Notes under the pieces: model-generated
What the model was told of the DNA's origin: nothing
Databases searched by the model: none
What the model saw: the letters and a program-made list of their open reading frames with translations, nothing else
Shown here: positions 38,240 through 48,012 of the stretch, in pieces
How positions within the stretch are numbered: position 1 is the stretch's first letter
How the letters are laid out: each line of letters opens with the position of its first letter
Assembly (NCBI GenBank): GCA_050789255.1
Contig: JBOZRQ010000030.1
Coordinates: forward strand, 67,763-131,762
DNA length: 64,000 bases
Direction of reading: 5' to 3'
From: JBOZRQ01 sp050789255
Lineage (GTDB): Bacteria > Bacillota > Sulfobacillia > Symbiobacteriales > Symbiobacteriaceae
Program-made: the position numbers and the translations under genes

Positions 38240-40840
38240 TTGTCAAAGCTGCCCATACTTTACACCATCGTCACCAGCAAACTCTATGTCCCGAGGCCGC
38301 GGCCCACAGCGGTCCAGCGCCCCCGCCTGAGCCGGCGGATGACCGAGGCCCTGCACCGCCAGCTGACCCTGGTCTCGGCCCCGGCCGGTTTCGGCAAGAC
38401 CACGCTGGTCAGCGAATGGGCCGCTACCTGCGGTCGCCCGGTCGCCTGGCTGTCGCTGGACGAGGGCGACAACGACCCCGCACGGTTTATGGCCTACCTC
38501 GTGGCTGCTTTGCAGACGATCGCCCCCAACCTGGGCGCCGGGGTCCTGGGCATGCTCCAGACCCCTCAGCCACCCCCGCCCAAAACGGTGATAACCGCCA
38601 TGCTCAGCGAGGTCGCCGACCTCCCGACCGACTTCGCCCTCGTCCTTGACGACTGCCACGCGATTGGCGCCAGGCCGGTCAAGGAGGCCCTCGCCTTTCT
38701 GCTCGACCATCTGCCGCCACAGATGCACCTGGTGATCACCACCCGCGAGGACCCGGAGCTGCCCCTGGCCAGGTTGCGCGCCCGGGGCCAACTGGCCGAG
38801 CTGCGCGCCGCCGACCTGCGATTTACGCCCCTGGAGGCCGCCGACTTCCTCAACCGGGTGATGGAGCTCAACCTGTCGCCGGGCGAGATCGCCCTGCTGG
38901 AGACCCGCACCGAAGGCTGGATCGCGGGCCTCCAGCTAGCCGCGCTCTCCATGCAGGGACACCCGGACCCCGCCCGCTTCATCCAAACCTTCACCGGCAG
39001 CCACCGTTACGTGCTCGACTACCTGGTGGAGGAGGTCATGAGCCAGCAGCCGGGACACGTCCAGGATTTCCTGGTTCGCACCTCGGCCCTGGACCGCCTG
39101 TCCGGCCCTCTGGTTGATGCCGTGCTGCTCGCCCCGTCGGGCTCTGGGCAGGAAACCCTGGAATATCTCGAACGCGCCAATCTATTCATCGTCCCCCTCG
39201 ACAACGAGCGCCGCTGGTACCGGTATCACCATCTCTTCGCAGAAGCGCTGCGGCAGCGGCTGCACCAGCGAAGGGATGTCAGTGAGCACCACCAGCGGGC
39301 TAGCCAGTGGTACGAGGAGAACGGACTGCTTATCGAGGCGTTTCATCATGCGACGGCGGCGGGCGACGTCGAGCGCGCCGAGCGGCTGCTTGACGGGCAG
39401 GGGATCCCCCTGCACCTGCGCGGCGCGGTGACTGCCATGCTGGGCTGGCTGGAGTCCCTGCCGACGGAGGTGCTGAACGACCGGCCCTCGCTCTGGTGGC
39501 GGCATGCCTCGCTGCTGCTGATCAACGGCCACACCACTGGCGTCGAGGAGAAACTGCAAGCCGCGGAAGCCGCCCTGCAAGGCACCGAGGCGAATGAGCG
39601 GACCCGAAACCTGATCGGGCAGATCGCCGCCGCCAGGGCGACGCTGGCACTCACACGGTACCAGGCAGACACGATGCTCGCCCAGTCACGGCGCGCCCTG
39701 GAGCATCTGCATCCCACAAACCTTACCGACCGCGCAAGCGCCTCGTGGACGCTAGGCATGGCCCACTTCCTGCACGGGGACCGTGCCGAGGCCGGTCGGG
39801 CCTATGCGCAAGCCATCCCGCTCGGGCAAACCTCCGGGAACGTCTTCACCACCATCCTGGCGACCATTGGCCTTGGCAACGTGCAGGAAGCCGAAAACCA
39901 GCTCCACCAGGCGGCCCAGACCTACCGGCGCGCCCTGGAGCTGGCAGGGGAACAGCCCCTTCAGATCATCTCTGAAGCGCACCTTGGCCTGGCCCGCGTC
40001 CTCTATGAATGGAACGACTTGGATGCTGCCGAGAAGCACGGGCGGGAGAGCCTGCGCCTAGCACAGCAGTATGAAGGGGTGATCGACCGCTTCGTCTCCG
40101 GCGAGGTCTTTCTGGCCCGCATCAAACTGGCCCGGGGCGATGCGGCAGGCAGCGCCGCCGATCTGGCGCGCACCTGGCTGTCGGCACGCCAGCGAAACTT
40201 TCTGCACCGCCTTCCCGAAGTGGCGGCTGCGCAGGTGCTTACGCTGATTCGCCAGGGCAAGCTGGCGGCAGCTGCGCAGCGGGCTGAGACGCAGACACTC
40301 CCGCTGAGTCAGGCCCGGGTGCGCCTGGCCCAGGGCGATGCACCCGGCGCGATCGCCGTGCTGGATGCCTGGCGCGAGCAGGTAGAGGCACGGGGCTGGG
40401 CCGACGAACGGCTAAGGGCGATGGTGCTGCAAGCGGTCGCCCACCATGCGACGGGCGACAGGAAGAGTGCTGTGCAACTGCTCTGCGACGCCCTCGGGTT
40501 GGCCGAGCCGGGCGGCTTTATCCGCCTCTTTGCCGACGAAGGGCTTCCCATCGGTGAACTGATGTTGGAAGGCGCCGCTGAAGGTGTCGCACCGGACTAT
40601 TCGGCGAAGGTGCTGGCTGCACTCGGCCCCACCGCTCCGGGCATCGTTGAGCCGCTCAGCCAGCGCGAGGTGGAAGTACTTCGCCTCGTCGCCCAGGGCC
40701 TGTCGAATCAGGAGATTGGCGAACGCCTCTTCCTCGCCCTCGATACGGTCAAAGGACACAACCGCAGGATCTACGAGAAACTGCAAGTCCAGCGGCGCAC
40801 CGAAGCTGTCGCCCGCGCCCGTGAGCTGGGACTGCTGTAA
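38240..40840 (+). CDS. MalT-type LuxR-family transcriptional activator
   Basis: Encodes 866 residues. The N-terminal STAND ATPase has Walker A SAPAGFGKTTLV and Walker B-like FALVLDDCHAIG. It is followed by winged-helix and TPR-like regions (about 340-780) and a C-terminal LuxR helix-turn-helix: LSQREVEVLRLVAQGLSNQ, then EIGERLFLALDTVKGHN. In MalT-type proteins a ligand and ATP drive oligomerisation on DNA. The start is uncertain: TTG 38240 directly abuts GTAGGGG, while CTG 38249 would be better spaced. The DUF4386/oxidoreductase genes immediately downstream are candidate targets. Confidence 0.88.
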   Translation: MSKLPILYTIVTSKLYVPRPRPTAVQRPRLSRRMTEALHRQLTLVSAPAGFGKTTLVSEWAATCGRPVAWLSLDEGDNDPARFMAYLVAALQTIAPNLGAGVLGMLQTPQPPPPKTVITAMLSEVADLPTDFALVLDDCHAIGARPVKEALAFLLDHLPPQMHLVITTREDPELPLARLRARGQLAELRAADLRFTPLEAADFLNRVMELNLSPGEIALLETRTEGWIAGLQLAALSMQGHPDPARFIQTFTGSHRYVLDYLVEEVMSQQPGHVQDFLVRTSALDRLSGPLVDAVLLAPSGSGQETLEYLERANLFIVPLDNERRWYRYHHLFAEALRQRLHQRRDVSEHHQRASQWYEENGLLIEAFHHATAAGDVERAERLLDGQGIPLHLRGAVTAMLGWLESLPTEVLNDRPSLWWRHASLLLINGHTTGVEEKLQAAEAALQGTEANERTRNLIGQIAAARATLALTRYQADTMLAQSRRALEHLHPTNLTDRASASWTLGMAHFLHGDRAEAGRAYAQAIPLGQTSGNVFTTILATIGLGNVQEAENQLHQAAQTYRRALELAGEQPLQIISEAHLGLARVLYEWNDLDAAEKHGRESLRLAQQYEGVIDRFVSGEVFLARIKLARGDAAGSAADLARTWLSARQRNFLHRLPEVAAAQVLTLIRQGKLAAAAQRAETQTLPLSQARVRLAQGDAPGAIAVLDAWREQVEARGWADERLRAMVLQAVAHHATGDRKSAVQLLCDALGLAEPGGFIRLFADEGLPIGELMLEGAAEGVAPDYSAKVLAALGPTAPGIVEPLSQREVEVLRLVAQGLSNQEIGERLFLALDTVKGHNRRIYEKLQVQRRTEAVARARELGLL

Positions 40841-40907
40841 ACCACACTTTGGTGTCTACTAGCCACTCCCCCATCGCCGCTATGCTTCAGGCATGGAGGG
40901 GAGTCGC

Positions 40908-41534
40908 ATGGTATCAGAACGTCAGGCAGCGTTGATCACAGGGATCGGGTTATTGGTGATGACCATTCTGGCGCCGTTTGCACAGTTCTTCGTTCTTCAG
41001 GACCTGATCGTACCGGGAGACGCACAAGCCACCGCAGCGAATCTGATGGCCTCCGGCGGGCTTTTCCGGTCGGCCATCCTCGCCCTGCTGATCGTGGCGA
41101 TTCTGGACGTAGTGGTGGCCTGGGCGCTCCACCTGCTGATGGGGCCCGTGAACGCCAGCCTCTCGCTGCTCGCGGCGCTCTTCAGGGTGGTCTATGCCGC
41201 CATCTTTGCGGGCGCCCTCACCCATCTGATGAACGCCGGCGGCGGCGATCCCGCCCAGATGATGCAGTCGCTTGAAGCGTTCCGTCACGGGTGGGATATC
41301 GCTCTGGTTATCTTCGGTCTTCACCTGCTTCTCCTGGGCGTTCTGATGTTCAGGTCGAGCTCACGCATCCTGGGCATCCTGGTAGCACTTTCAGGGGTCG
41401 GGTACCTCGTCGATTCCCTCGGGAAGATCCTCGTGCCTGGCTACAGTTTCACCATCAGCACATTTACGTTCGTGGGAGAGGCTGTGCTCATGGTCTGGCT
41501 GCTCTGGCGAGGGATGAGGAGGAGCCGGGCATGA
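40908..41534 (+). CDS. DUF4386 membrane protein
   Basis: Encodes 208 residues from ATG 40908 with GGAGGGGAG upstream (an in-frame ATG at 40893 overlaps that site). Six membrane helices are expected, with FRVVYAAIFAGALTHL and RSSSRILGILVALSGVGYL typical of DUF4386. Function unknown. The stop overlaps the start of the oxidoreductase (ATGA), a pairing that recurs in Firmicutes and Actinobacteria according to general knowledge of the family. Confidence 0.85.
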   Translation: MVSERQAALITGIGLLVMTILAPFAQFFVLQDLIVPGDAQATAANLMASGGLFRSAILALLIVAILDVVVAWALHLLMGPVNASLSLLAALFRVVYAAIFAGALTHLMNAGGGDPAQMMQSLEAFRHGWDIALVIFGLHLLLLGVLMFRSSSRILGILVALSGVGYLVDSLGKILVPGYSFTISTFTFVGEAVLMVWLLWRGMRRSRA

Positions 41535-42511
41535 GAGCGATCGTATATGAGCGATATGGACCGCCCGAAGTTCTCCACCTGCAGGAGCTAGCTAAGCCGG
41601 TACCCAATGACGATGAGATCCTCATCAGAGCGCATGCGACGACTGTGACCTCGGGCGACCTGCGGGCGCGCAGTCTCAGCCTGCCGAGCGGGTTCGGATG
41701 GATGGGACGTCTGGTCTTTGGCGTCACCAAACCGCGGCAACCGATCCTGGGCACCGAGATCGCCGGCGTGGTGGAATCGATCGGCAAGAACGTAACCAAG
41801 TTTGGGGTCGGGGACCGGGTCTTTGCCTTTGCAGGCGCCCGCATGGGCTGCTATGCCGAGTATCGGTGCATGCCGGAGAACGGACCCGTCGCCTTGATAC
41901 CTGCCACGCTGACCTTCGGAGAGGCCGCGGCACTCAGCTTTGGCGGCACCACCGCACTGGGCTTCCTGAGGCGTGGAGGCCTGAAGCCCGGGGAACGGGT
42001 GCTGGTCAACGGGGCTTCTGGAGGGGTAGGCACCGCGGCCGTTCAGCTCGCCCGCTACTTCGGGGCGGAGGTCACCGGGGTGTGTAGCACCGCAAACGTG
42101 GATCTGGTGCGGTCGTTGGGCGCCGACCATGTCATTGACTACACGAGCGACGACTTCACCCAAAGCGGTACGACCTATGACGTGATCATCGATACCGTCG
42201 GCACGGCGCCCTACGCCCGGAGCAAGCGGTCGCTTGCGGCCGGGGGACGCCTGCTGCTGGTCCTGGCTGGGATGCCAGACCTGCTTGCGGCGCCGTGGGT
42301 GTCACTTTTCAGCAGTCACAGAGTGATCGCCGGGGTACCTACCGTGGGTGCAGAGGATCTGCGATTGCTGGCCGAGCTCGCCCGTGTGGGCACGATTCAG
42401 CCGGTGATTGACCGGACCTACCCCTTCGAGCGGATCGCCGAGGCTCACAGCTATGTGGAGACCGGGCGAAAGAAGGGGAACGTCGTCATTACGGCGCCGA
42501 CCGCCGAGTGA
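41531..42511 (+). CDS. Zinc-free medium-chain NAD(P) oxidoreductase
   Basis: Encodes 326 residues from ATG 41531, overlapping the DUF4386 stop by four bases. The GroES-like N-terminal half (EILIRAHATTVTSGDLRAR) lacks the cysteine/histidine zinc ligands of alcohol dehydrogenases. The Rossmann motif is VLVNGASGGVGTAAVQLAR. This is the quinone oxidoreductase/enoyl reductase branch, using NADPH. The substrate is unknown. It likely works with the DUF4386 protein, and both follow the MalT-type regulator gene. Confidence 0.88.
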   Translation: MRAIVYERYGPPEVLHLQELAKPVPNDDEILIRAHATTVTSGDLRARSLSLPSGFGWMGRLVFGVTKPRQPILGTEIAGVVESIGKNVTKFGVGDRVFAFAGARMGCYAEYRCMPENGPVALIPATLTFGEAAALSFGGTTALGFLRRGGLKPGERVLVNGASGGVGTAAVQLARYFGAEVTGVCSTANVDLVRSLGADHVIDYTSDDFTQSGTTYDVIIDTVGTAPYARSKRSLAAGGRLLLVLAGMPDLLAAPWVSLFSSHRVIAGVPTVGAEDLRLLAELARVGTIQPVIDRTYPFERIAEAHSYVETGRKKGNVVITAPTAE

Positions 42512-42582
42512 AAGTGAGGGCGGAGACGCACCGAACTCTGCGAAAGCGAGCTTCACAATCACCGACAACCGGAGGCGTAACC

Positions 42583-43449
42583 ATGGCTGACTTCGATCAA
42601 CTCTGGGACTACAACAGGCCGGAACAGACCGAGCAAGCGTTTCGGGATCTCCTGCTGTCTGCTGAACAGGGATCAGACCGTTCCTACCATGCCGAACTGC
42701 TGACCCAGATCGCCCGGTGTCTTGGACTCCAGGGGCGCTTCGAGGAAAGTCACGCCGTCCTCGATGAGGTCAAAGTGATGCTGGGAGCCGGATTGACGAC
42801 GGTGCCACGCCTGCGCTACCTACTGGAGCGAGGGCGGGCATTCAGATCCTCCGGGCAGCCAGCGCTGGCCATCCCCCTCTTCCTTGAGGCGTGGAACCTC
42901 GGTCTGGAGGCAGGGGAAGACGACCTGGCCACCGATGCGGCTCACATGCTGGGCATCACGGAACCGGATCCCGCCAGACAAATGGCGTGGAATCTGCGGG
43001 CGCTCGACCTGGCAGAACGGAGTCCCAAGGCCCGTGGGTGGTGCGGTTCCCTGTACAACAACATCGGCTGGGGATTCGTCGATGCAGGGCAGCTCGGGCA
43101 GGCTTTGGAGATGTTCCAGCGTGCGGTTCTGTTTCGGGAAGAACAGGGGGATCCCGTGCGCCTTCGGATCGCCCGATGGTGCGTCGCCAAGGTGCTCCGG
43201 CTGCTCAACCGAGCCGGGGAGGCGCTGGCCCAACAGCAGGAGCTTTACCGGCAGATCGACCCCGCCGCAGGGGAGGACGGATTCATCCTGGAGGAGATCG
43301 CAGAGTGCCTGCTAGAGCTAGGTAGGAGGACGGAGGCTCAGCCCTGGTTTGCGCGGGCTTATCGCAACCTCTCCCAGAATCGATGGCTTGTCCAGCAAGA
43401 GCCCGACCGACTTCGCCGGCTGCAGGAACTGGGTGGATTGGGCGACTGA
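42583..43449 (+). CDS. TPR-repeat protein
   Basis: Encodes 288 residues from ATG 42583 with GGAGG at 42571-42575. Several tetratricopeptide-like repeats are seen (ELLTQIARCLGLQGRFEES, YNNIGWGFVDAGQLGQALEMF, EIAECLLELGRRTEAQPWF). The protein is cytosolic with no membrane segment. TPR proteins are scaffolds; the partner is unknown. It lies 71 bases after the oxidoreductase gene and may share its transcript. Confidence 0.8.
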   Translation: MADFDQLWDYNRPEQTEQAFRDLLLSAEQGSDRSYHAELLTQIARCLGLQGRFEESHAVLDEVKVMLGAGLTTVPRLRYLLERGRAFRSSGQPALAIPLFLEAWNLGLEAGEDDLATDAAHMLGITEPDPARQMAWNLRALDLAERSPKARGWCGSLYNNIGWGFVDAGQLGQALEMFQRAVLFREEQGDPVRLRIARWCVAKVLRLLNRAGEALAQQQELYRQIDPAAGEDGFILEEIAECLLELGRRTEAQPWFARAYRNLSQNRWLVQQEPDRLRRLQELGGLGD

Positions 43450-44109
43450 TACGGGGTCGCACCAGTTTTCCACGGCCTCGGCGTCCCGGTGCTAAGGCCT
43501 GCGCAGGACGGGAACTGGAGCGGGGCGACGAAGAGCTGATGATGCTTCCGCTCCTGATGCTGATTTGGGGTGCGTCGGATGTGAGATGCCTCCAGCCCCG
43601 GTCACTGCACATCTCCCAAGGACACTGACCGATAGGATACTGCTTACCTGGTCCCGCAAGGCGACTTGACGTGCCGACGGCTTCAGGGTCGGACGAGTCA
43701 GCACAACTCGGCGGCTGGCGCTCAGGGATTTTCTGCACGGTGTGTACCGTCAGCCAGCCCGATTACCGTCCACTTTTTCCCTGAGAGGCTCAAAATATTG
43801 GATTTCAGGCCCCTTTGTCGTCCCTCCAGGAAATTGTGGACGTAATCCCGGCCTTCGCAGAACAGCCCCCTTCCATTTATTCCTCGAGGGAAGGGGCTGC
43901 ATGTTCGATGCGTGGCAGCGCGCCCCGAGGGCAGGGGGGTCCAGGTGGTGCGCAGGAGGGGGGTAGCCGGACTCGGGCGAGGAGGCTCCGGCCACCACCC
44001 AGGTCGCTGCCGCCCAGCAGGCCTCGGCGCCGGCGCAAGAACCCGGTAAGAAGGAAGCTTAAATCAAGGAGCCTCGCCCCCCTCGGGCACCCGCTCCAGC
44101 AGCCCAGCC
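43450..44109. other. 660-base non-coding stretch upstream of alaS
   Basis: No convincing gene is seen. A CAGCCCC.../...GGGGCTG hairpin lies at 43863-43899. A short open stretch at 43967-44062 reads like the Ala/Pro/Lys-rich C-terminal tail of a protein (APATTQVAAAQQ ... GKKEA, stop TAA) but has no start and no upstream coding frame; it may be a gene remnant. The rest shows no structure I can name. Confidence 0.5.
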
Positions 44110-44139
44110 TTGACATCCTCCCAAGCCAATGGGTATACT
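44110..44139 (+). promoter_or_regulatory. Sigma-A promoter of the alaS leader
   Basis: TTGACA (44110-44115), an 18-base spacer and TATACT (44134-44139) form a near-consensus promoter just ahead of the T-box. Confidence 0.85.
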
Positions 44140-44145
44140 TGCGAT

Positions 44146-44375
44146 ATCACGAACCCCATGACGGGAAGTACGGCACATCGCACCGCTCAGAGAGGGCGCC
44201 CAACTGCTGCAAGGGCGCCTGCGGAACGCCATCGCCGGAGCCACCCCCGAGGGGCCCACCGACCTAGGCTGGGACGGCCGCCACGCCGATATCACTGGAA
44301 CGAGACCCAAACAGGGTGGTACCGCGAGCTTAGCCTCGCCCCTGACGCCAAGGCGTCAGAGGCGAGGTTTTTGAT
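44146..44375 (+). promoter_or_regulatory. T-box leader of alaS
   Basis: The antiterminator sequence CAGGGTGGTACCGCG (about 44312-44326) is the classic T-box. It is preceded by a long structured stem I region and followed by a terminator stem, GCCTCGCC against GGCGAGG with a T run, at 44334-44373. Uncharged tRNA-Ala would stabilise the antiterminator and allow alaS transcription. A GCC triplet at 44228-44230 is a candidate alanine specifier, not proven by folding. Confidence 0.9.
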
Positions 44376-44396
44376 TTTCCCAAGGAGGTTTGCGCC

Positions 44397-47027
44397 ATGC
44401 CCGTCAAGTACATGTCCGGCAACGAGATCCGCACGGCGTTCATCGAGTTCTTCAAATCCAAGGGCCACACCCACGTCTCCAGCTCCTCGCTGGTGCCCCA
44501 CGGCGACCCCACGCTGCTGTTTACCAACGCGGGCATGAACCAGTTCAAGGACACCTTCCTGGGCCTGGAGAAGCGGGACTACGTCCGGGCCGTCACCGCC
44601 CAGAAGTGCGTGCGCGCCGGCGGCAAGCATAACGACCTGGAAGAGGTCGGATTCACCGCCCGCCATCATACCTTCTTTGAGATGATGGGCAACTTCAGCT
44701 TCGGCGACTACTTCAAGGATGACGCCCTGGCCTACGCCTGGGAGTTCATCACCTCCCCGCAGTGGCTGGGCCTCCCGGTCGACCGGCTCTGGGTCACCAT
44801 CTATAAGGATGATGACCAGGCCTTCGAGATCTGGAACAAGAAGGTCGGCGTAGCGGCGGACCGGATCGTGCGCCTCGGCGAGAAGGATAACTTCTGGCGC
44901 ATGGGCGACACCGGCCCCTGCGGGCCCTGCTCGGAGATCTTCTGGGACTTCGGGGCGGAGCACTCCTGCGACCATCCCGACGGCTGCTCCATCGCCACCT
45001 GCGGCTGCGACCGCTGGCGCGAGTTCTGGAACAACGTCTTCATGCAGTACAACCAGACCGCCGACGGCGCCATCCCCCTGGAGCGTACCGGCGTCGACAC
45101 GGGCCTGGGCCTGGAGCGCATGTCCACCATCATGCAGGGCGTCTGGTCCAACTGGGAGATCGACCTGTGGCGCCCGATCTTTGGCCGCATCGGCGAGCTC
45201 GCCGGGGCGGCGTACGATCCCGGCCCCAAGGGCGTCGGCTTCCGGGTCGTGGCCGACCACACCCGCTGCTGCACCTTCCTGATCGCCGACGGCGTCCGCT
45301 TCTCCAACGAGGGCCGCGGCTACGTCATGCGCCGCATCCTGCGCCGGGCGGTCCGCTTCGGCCGCACGCTGGGCCTGACCGAGCCCTTCATCTGGAAGGT
45401 GGTCCCCGCCGTCGCCGAGGCCATGGGCGACGCCTACCCCGAGGTCCGCCAGAATCTGGCGCTCATCCAGGATGAGATCAAGCGGGAAGAGGAGCGCTTC
45501 TTCCGCACGCTTGATAAGGGCATGGAGCGCATGAGCGAGATCCTGCGCAACCTGCGTCAGGACGGCAAGGCGGTGGTCGGCGGGCACGATGCCTTCGTGC
45601 TGTACGACACCTACGGCTTCCCGCTCGACATCGTGCGGGACATCGCCCGGGAAGAGGGCTTCAGCGTCGACGAGCAGGGCTACAACAATGCGATGGCCGA
45701 GCAGAAGGCCCGGGCGCGGGCGGCCCGCGACGTCTCCTACGTCCAGGAGTCGCTCACCCGCATCGCCGCTCAGATGGAGGATACGGCGAAGACCCAGTTC
45801 CTCGGCTACACCCAGCTGAGTGCCGGCGCCAAGGTCCTCGGCGTCTTTGATGAAGAGGGCAACGCCACCGGCGCCGGCAGCGGCTCGTCCGTCGTGATCG
45901 TGCTTGACCGCACCCCGTTCTACGCCGAGGGCGGCGGCCAGGTGGGCGACCAGGGCGCCATCACCGCTGAGGGCCTGACCGTCAAGGTGGAGGACTGCCG
46001 CAAGCTCCCCTCCGGCCACTTCCTGCACGTGGCGACCGTCCAGAACGGCTTCCTCGAAGCCGGCCAGATGGTGACCGCCAGCGTCGATGAGGGCGGTCGC
46101 CGTGCGACCCAGAAGAACCACACCGCCACCCACCTGCTGCACAAGGCGCTCCGGGAGGTCCTGGGCACCCATGTCCACCAGGCGGGCTCGCTGGTCGCCC
46201 CCGACCGCCTGCGCTTCGACTTCACCCACACCGGCCCCATGACCCCCGAGCAGGTCGCGGCGGTGGAGTCCATCGTCAGCATTGAGATCGATGCGGCCGA
46301 GCCGGTCACCTGGCGTGAGATGCCGATCGACGAGGCGAAGGCAATGGGCGCCATGGCGCTCTTCGGCGAGAAGTACGGCGACGTGGTCCGCATGGTCGAG
46401 GTCGGCGAGGGCTGGTCCCGTGAGCTCTGCGGCGGCACCCACGTCACCAACTCGGCCCAAATCCAGGCCTTCAAGATCATCTCCGAGTCCGGCATCGGCG
46501 GCGGCGTGCGCCGTGTCGAGGCCCTGACCGGCGTTGGCGTCATCCGCCACTACGAGGAGGCGGAGGCCCGTCAGGCGCAGGCCCAGGAGCAGCTGCGCGG
46601 GCGCATCAAGGAGCTGGAGAAGGAGCTGGAGCAGCTCCGGTCGAAGCTAGCCTCTGGCGAGGTCGACACGCTGATCGACCGGGCCCGGGAGATCGCCGGC
46701 TTCAAGGTGGTCGCTGGCACAGCCCCGGTCGCCAACATGGATGACCTGCGGAACATGACCGACGCCATCCGTAACAAGATCGGCACCGGCGTGGTGGTGC
46801 TCGGCGCCGCCACCCCGGACGGCAAGGTCAACCTGGTGGCTGCGGTCACCAAGGACCTGACCGGCAAGGTCTCGGCGGGCAACGTCATCAAGCAGGTCGC
46901 CGCCATCTGCGGCGGCGGCGGCGGCGGGCGCCCCGACATGGCCACCGCCGGCGGCAAGGACCCCGCCAAGCTCGGCGAGGCCCTCCAGGCCGTGGCTGGT
47001 ATCGTCAGCGGCATGGTCGGCGCCTAA
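44397..47027 (+). CDS. alaS: Alanyl-tRNA synthetase
   Basis: Encodes 876 residues from ATG 44397 with AAGGAGG nine bases upstream. Class II motifs open the protein (SSSLVPHGDPTLLFTNAGM; ARHHTFFEMMGNFSFGDYF). The editing domain has HTATHLLHKALRE and the zinc-binding CGGTHVTNS. A C-terminal coiled coil and the C-Ala domain (CGGGGGGRPDMATAGGKDP) complete it, so the length is normal. It charges tRNA-Ala and clears mischarged Ser/Gly. Expression is set by the T-box just upstream. ireB and ruvX follow, a conserved Firmicute order, here with acetyltransferase, flagellin and other genes inserted. Confidence 0.97.
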   Translation: MPVKYMSGNEIRTAFIEFFKSKGHTHVSSSSLVPHGDPTLLFTNAGMNQFKDTFLGLEKRDYVRAVTAQKCVRAGGKHNDLEEVGFTARHHTFFEMMGNFSFGDYFKDDALAYAWEFITSPQWLGLPVDRLWVTIYKDDDQAFEIWNKKVGVAADRIVRLGEKDNFWRMGDTGPCGPCSEIFWDFGAEHSCDHPDGCSIATCGCDRWREFWNNVFMQYNQTADGAIPLERTGVDTGLGLERMSTIMQGVWSNWEIDLWRPIFGRIGELAGAAYDPGPKGVGFRVVADHTRCCTFLIADGVRFSNEGRGYVMRRILRRAVRFGRTLGLTEPFIWKVVPAVAEAMGDAYPEVRQNLALIQDEIKREEERFFRTLDKGMERMSEILRNLRQDGKAVVGGHDAFVLYDTYGFPLDIVRDIAREEGFSVDEQGYNNAMAEQKARARAARDVSYVQESLTRIAAQMEDTAKTQFLGYTQLSAGAKVLGVFDEEGNATGAGSGSSVVIVLDRTPFYAEGGGQVGDQGAITAEGLTVKVEDCRKLPSGHFLHVATVQNGFLEAGQMVTASVDEGGRRATQKNHTATHLLHKALREVLGTHVHQAGSLVAPDRLRFDFTHTGPMTPEQVAAVESIVSIEIDAAEPVTWREMPIDEAKAMGAMALFGEKYGDVVRMVEVGEGWSRELCGGTHVTNSAQIQAFKIISESGIGGGVRRVEALTGVGVIRHYEEAEARQAQAQEQLRGRIKELEKELEQLRSKLASGEVDTLIDRAREIAGFKVVAGTAPVANMDDLRNMTDAIRNKIGTGVVVLGAATPDGKVNLVAAVTKDLTGKVSAGNVIKQVAAICGGGGGGRPDMATAGGKDPAKLGEALQAVAGIVSGMVGA

Positions 47028-47054
47028 GCGGCACAACAAGGGGGACCCAGCCCC

Positions 47055-47624
47055 ATGTACAGCAACACGATCTGGGGCGAGAAATGCGGCATCCGTCCCC
47101 TGAGGCCCACCGATGCTCCGGCGCTCCGGCGGTACTCCGTCGACCCGGAGCTCGGTGACCTGCTCTACGAGGACAACGGCGGCTTCATCCCGACCACCTT
47201 CCAGCTTGTGGTCAGCATCGCCATGCAGCGGCTCCAGGGGCGCCCCGACTGGGCGATCGTGGACCGGCACGGGCGGATGATCGGCCGGGTGCTCATGTGG
47301 CGCATCAGCGAGCAGAACCGCAGCGCCATGCTTACCATCTATGTGGGCGAGAAAAGCTACTGGGGCACCGGCTGCGGCACGGAAGCGCTGCGGCTGGTGC
47401 TCCGGCAGGCCTTCGGGGCGTTCGGGCTGCACCGGGTGGAGCTGCATGTCTTCGAGTTCAACCGCCGGGCCATCCGCAGCTACGAGAAGGTCGGCTTTGT
47501 CCGGGAAGGCGGACGCCGCCAGGCCCTGAAGCGGGGGACCCAGTACCAGGATATCCTCGTCATGGGCATCCTGCGGGATGAGTTTATCGCACGGGAGACC
47601 GAACGCAATTCGACTTCCGTGTGA
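47055..47624 (+). CDS. GNAT N-acetyltransferase (RimJ/RimL-like)
   Basis: Encodes 189 residues from ATG 47055, 28 bases after alaS. GNAT features: CGIRPLRPTDAPALRR at the N-terminus, LTIYVGEKSYWGTGCGTEALRLVLRQAF as the acetyl-CoA-binding region (broken at the GTGCGTEA loop), and NRRAIRSYEKVGFVREGG at the C-terminus. It resembles ribosomal-protein or small-molecule acetyltransferases of the RimJ/SpeG kind. Substrate unknown. Confidence 0.87.
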   Translation: MYSNTIWGEKCGIRPLRPTDAPALRRYSVDPELGDLLYEDNGGFIPTTFQLVVSIAMQRLQGRPDWAIVDRHGRMIGRVLMWRISEQNRSAMLTIYVGEKSYWGTGCGTEALRLVLRQAFGAFGLHRVELHVFEFNRRAIRSYEKVGFVREGGRRQALKRGTQYQDILVMGILRDEFIARETERNSTSV

Positions 47625-47687
47625 AAGGATTCTCTTGGCGCGGGGGAGAATACGAATGTACCGACGAATCCAGAGGGCGGTGAACCC

Positions 47688-47954
47688 ATGCCAGATTTAA
47701 ACGACAAGACCGTATTCTATCGCAATAAACCGGAGGAGCGGAACCCCGGCGACGTGCTGCGCAAGGTGTACGCCTCGCTGAAGGAGAAGGGGTATAGCCC
47801 CATCGACCAAATCGTCGGCTACTTGCTGTCGGGGGACCCTACTTACATCACCAGTCACCAGGGCGCCCGGAACCTCATCCGGCGCCTGGAGCGCGACGAG
47901 CTGCTCGAAGAGCTGGTGCGCAACTATCTGGAGGGCACGAAGGAGCGGGGCTAA
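47688..47954 (+). CDS. ireB: IreB family regulatory protein
   Basis: Encodes 88 residues from ATG 47688. The whole length matches the UPF0297/IreB family: DKTVFYRNKPEER is near the start, followed by VLRKVYASLKEKGYSPIDQI and GYLLSGDPTYITSHQGARN. In Enterococcus, IreB is phosphorylated by the IreK kinase and tunes cephalosporin resistance. The phosphorylated threonines near the start have no obvious match in this N-terminus beyond T8. Position after alaS and before ruvX is the family's conserved place. Confidence 0.93.
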   Translation: MPDLNDKTVFYRNKPEERNPGDVLRKVYASLKEKGYSPIDQIVGYLLSGDPTYITSHQGARNLIRRLERDELLEELVRNYLEGTKERG

Positions 47955-47967
47955 GCACCCGCTCCTT
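47942..47967 (+). terminator. Terminator overlapping the ireB stop
   Basis: GGAGCGGG and CCCGCTCC pair around an eight-base loop that holds the ireB stop codon region, followed by TTTCTCT. Confidence 0.7.
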
Positions 47968-48012
47968 TCTCTATCCGTGGGTAAGGGGCTGGCCAGATAA
48001 GGAGGAAAGCGG

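Noticed and set aside
44292..46550. 752-codon minus-strand open frame
   Set aside because: It lies fully antisense to alaS and has the low-complexity Gly/Ala/Asp/His composition of high-GC shadows.
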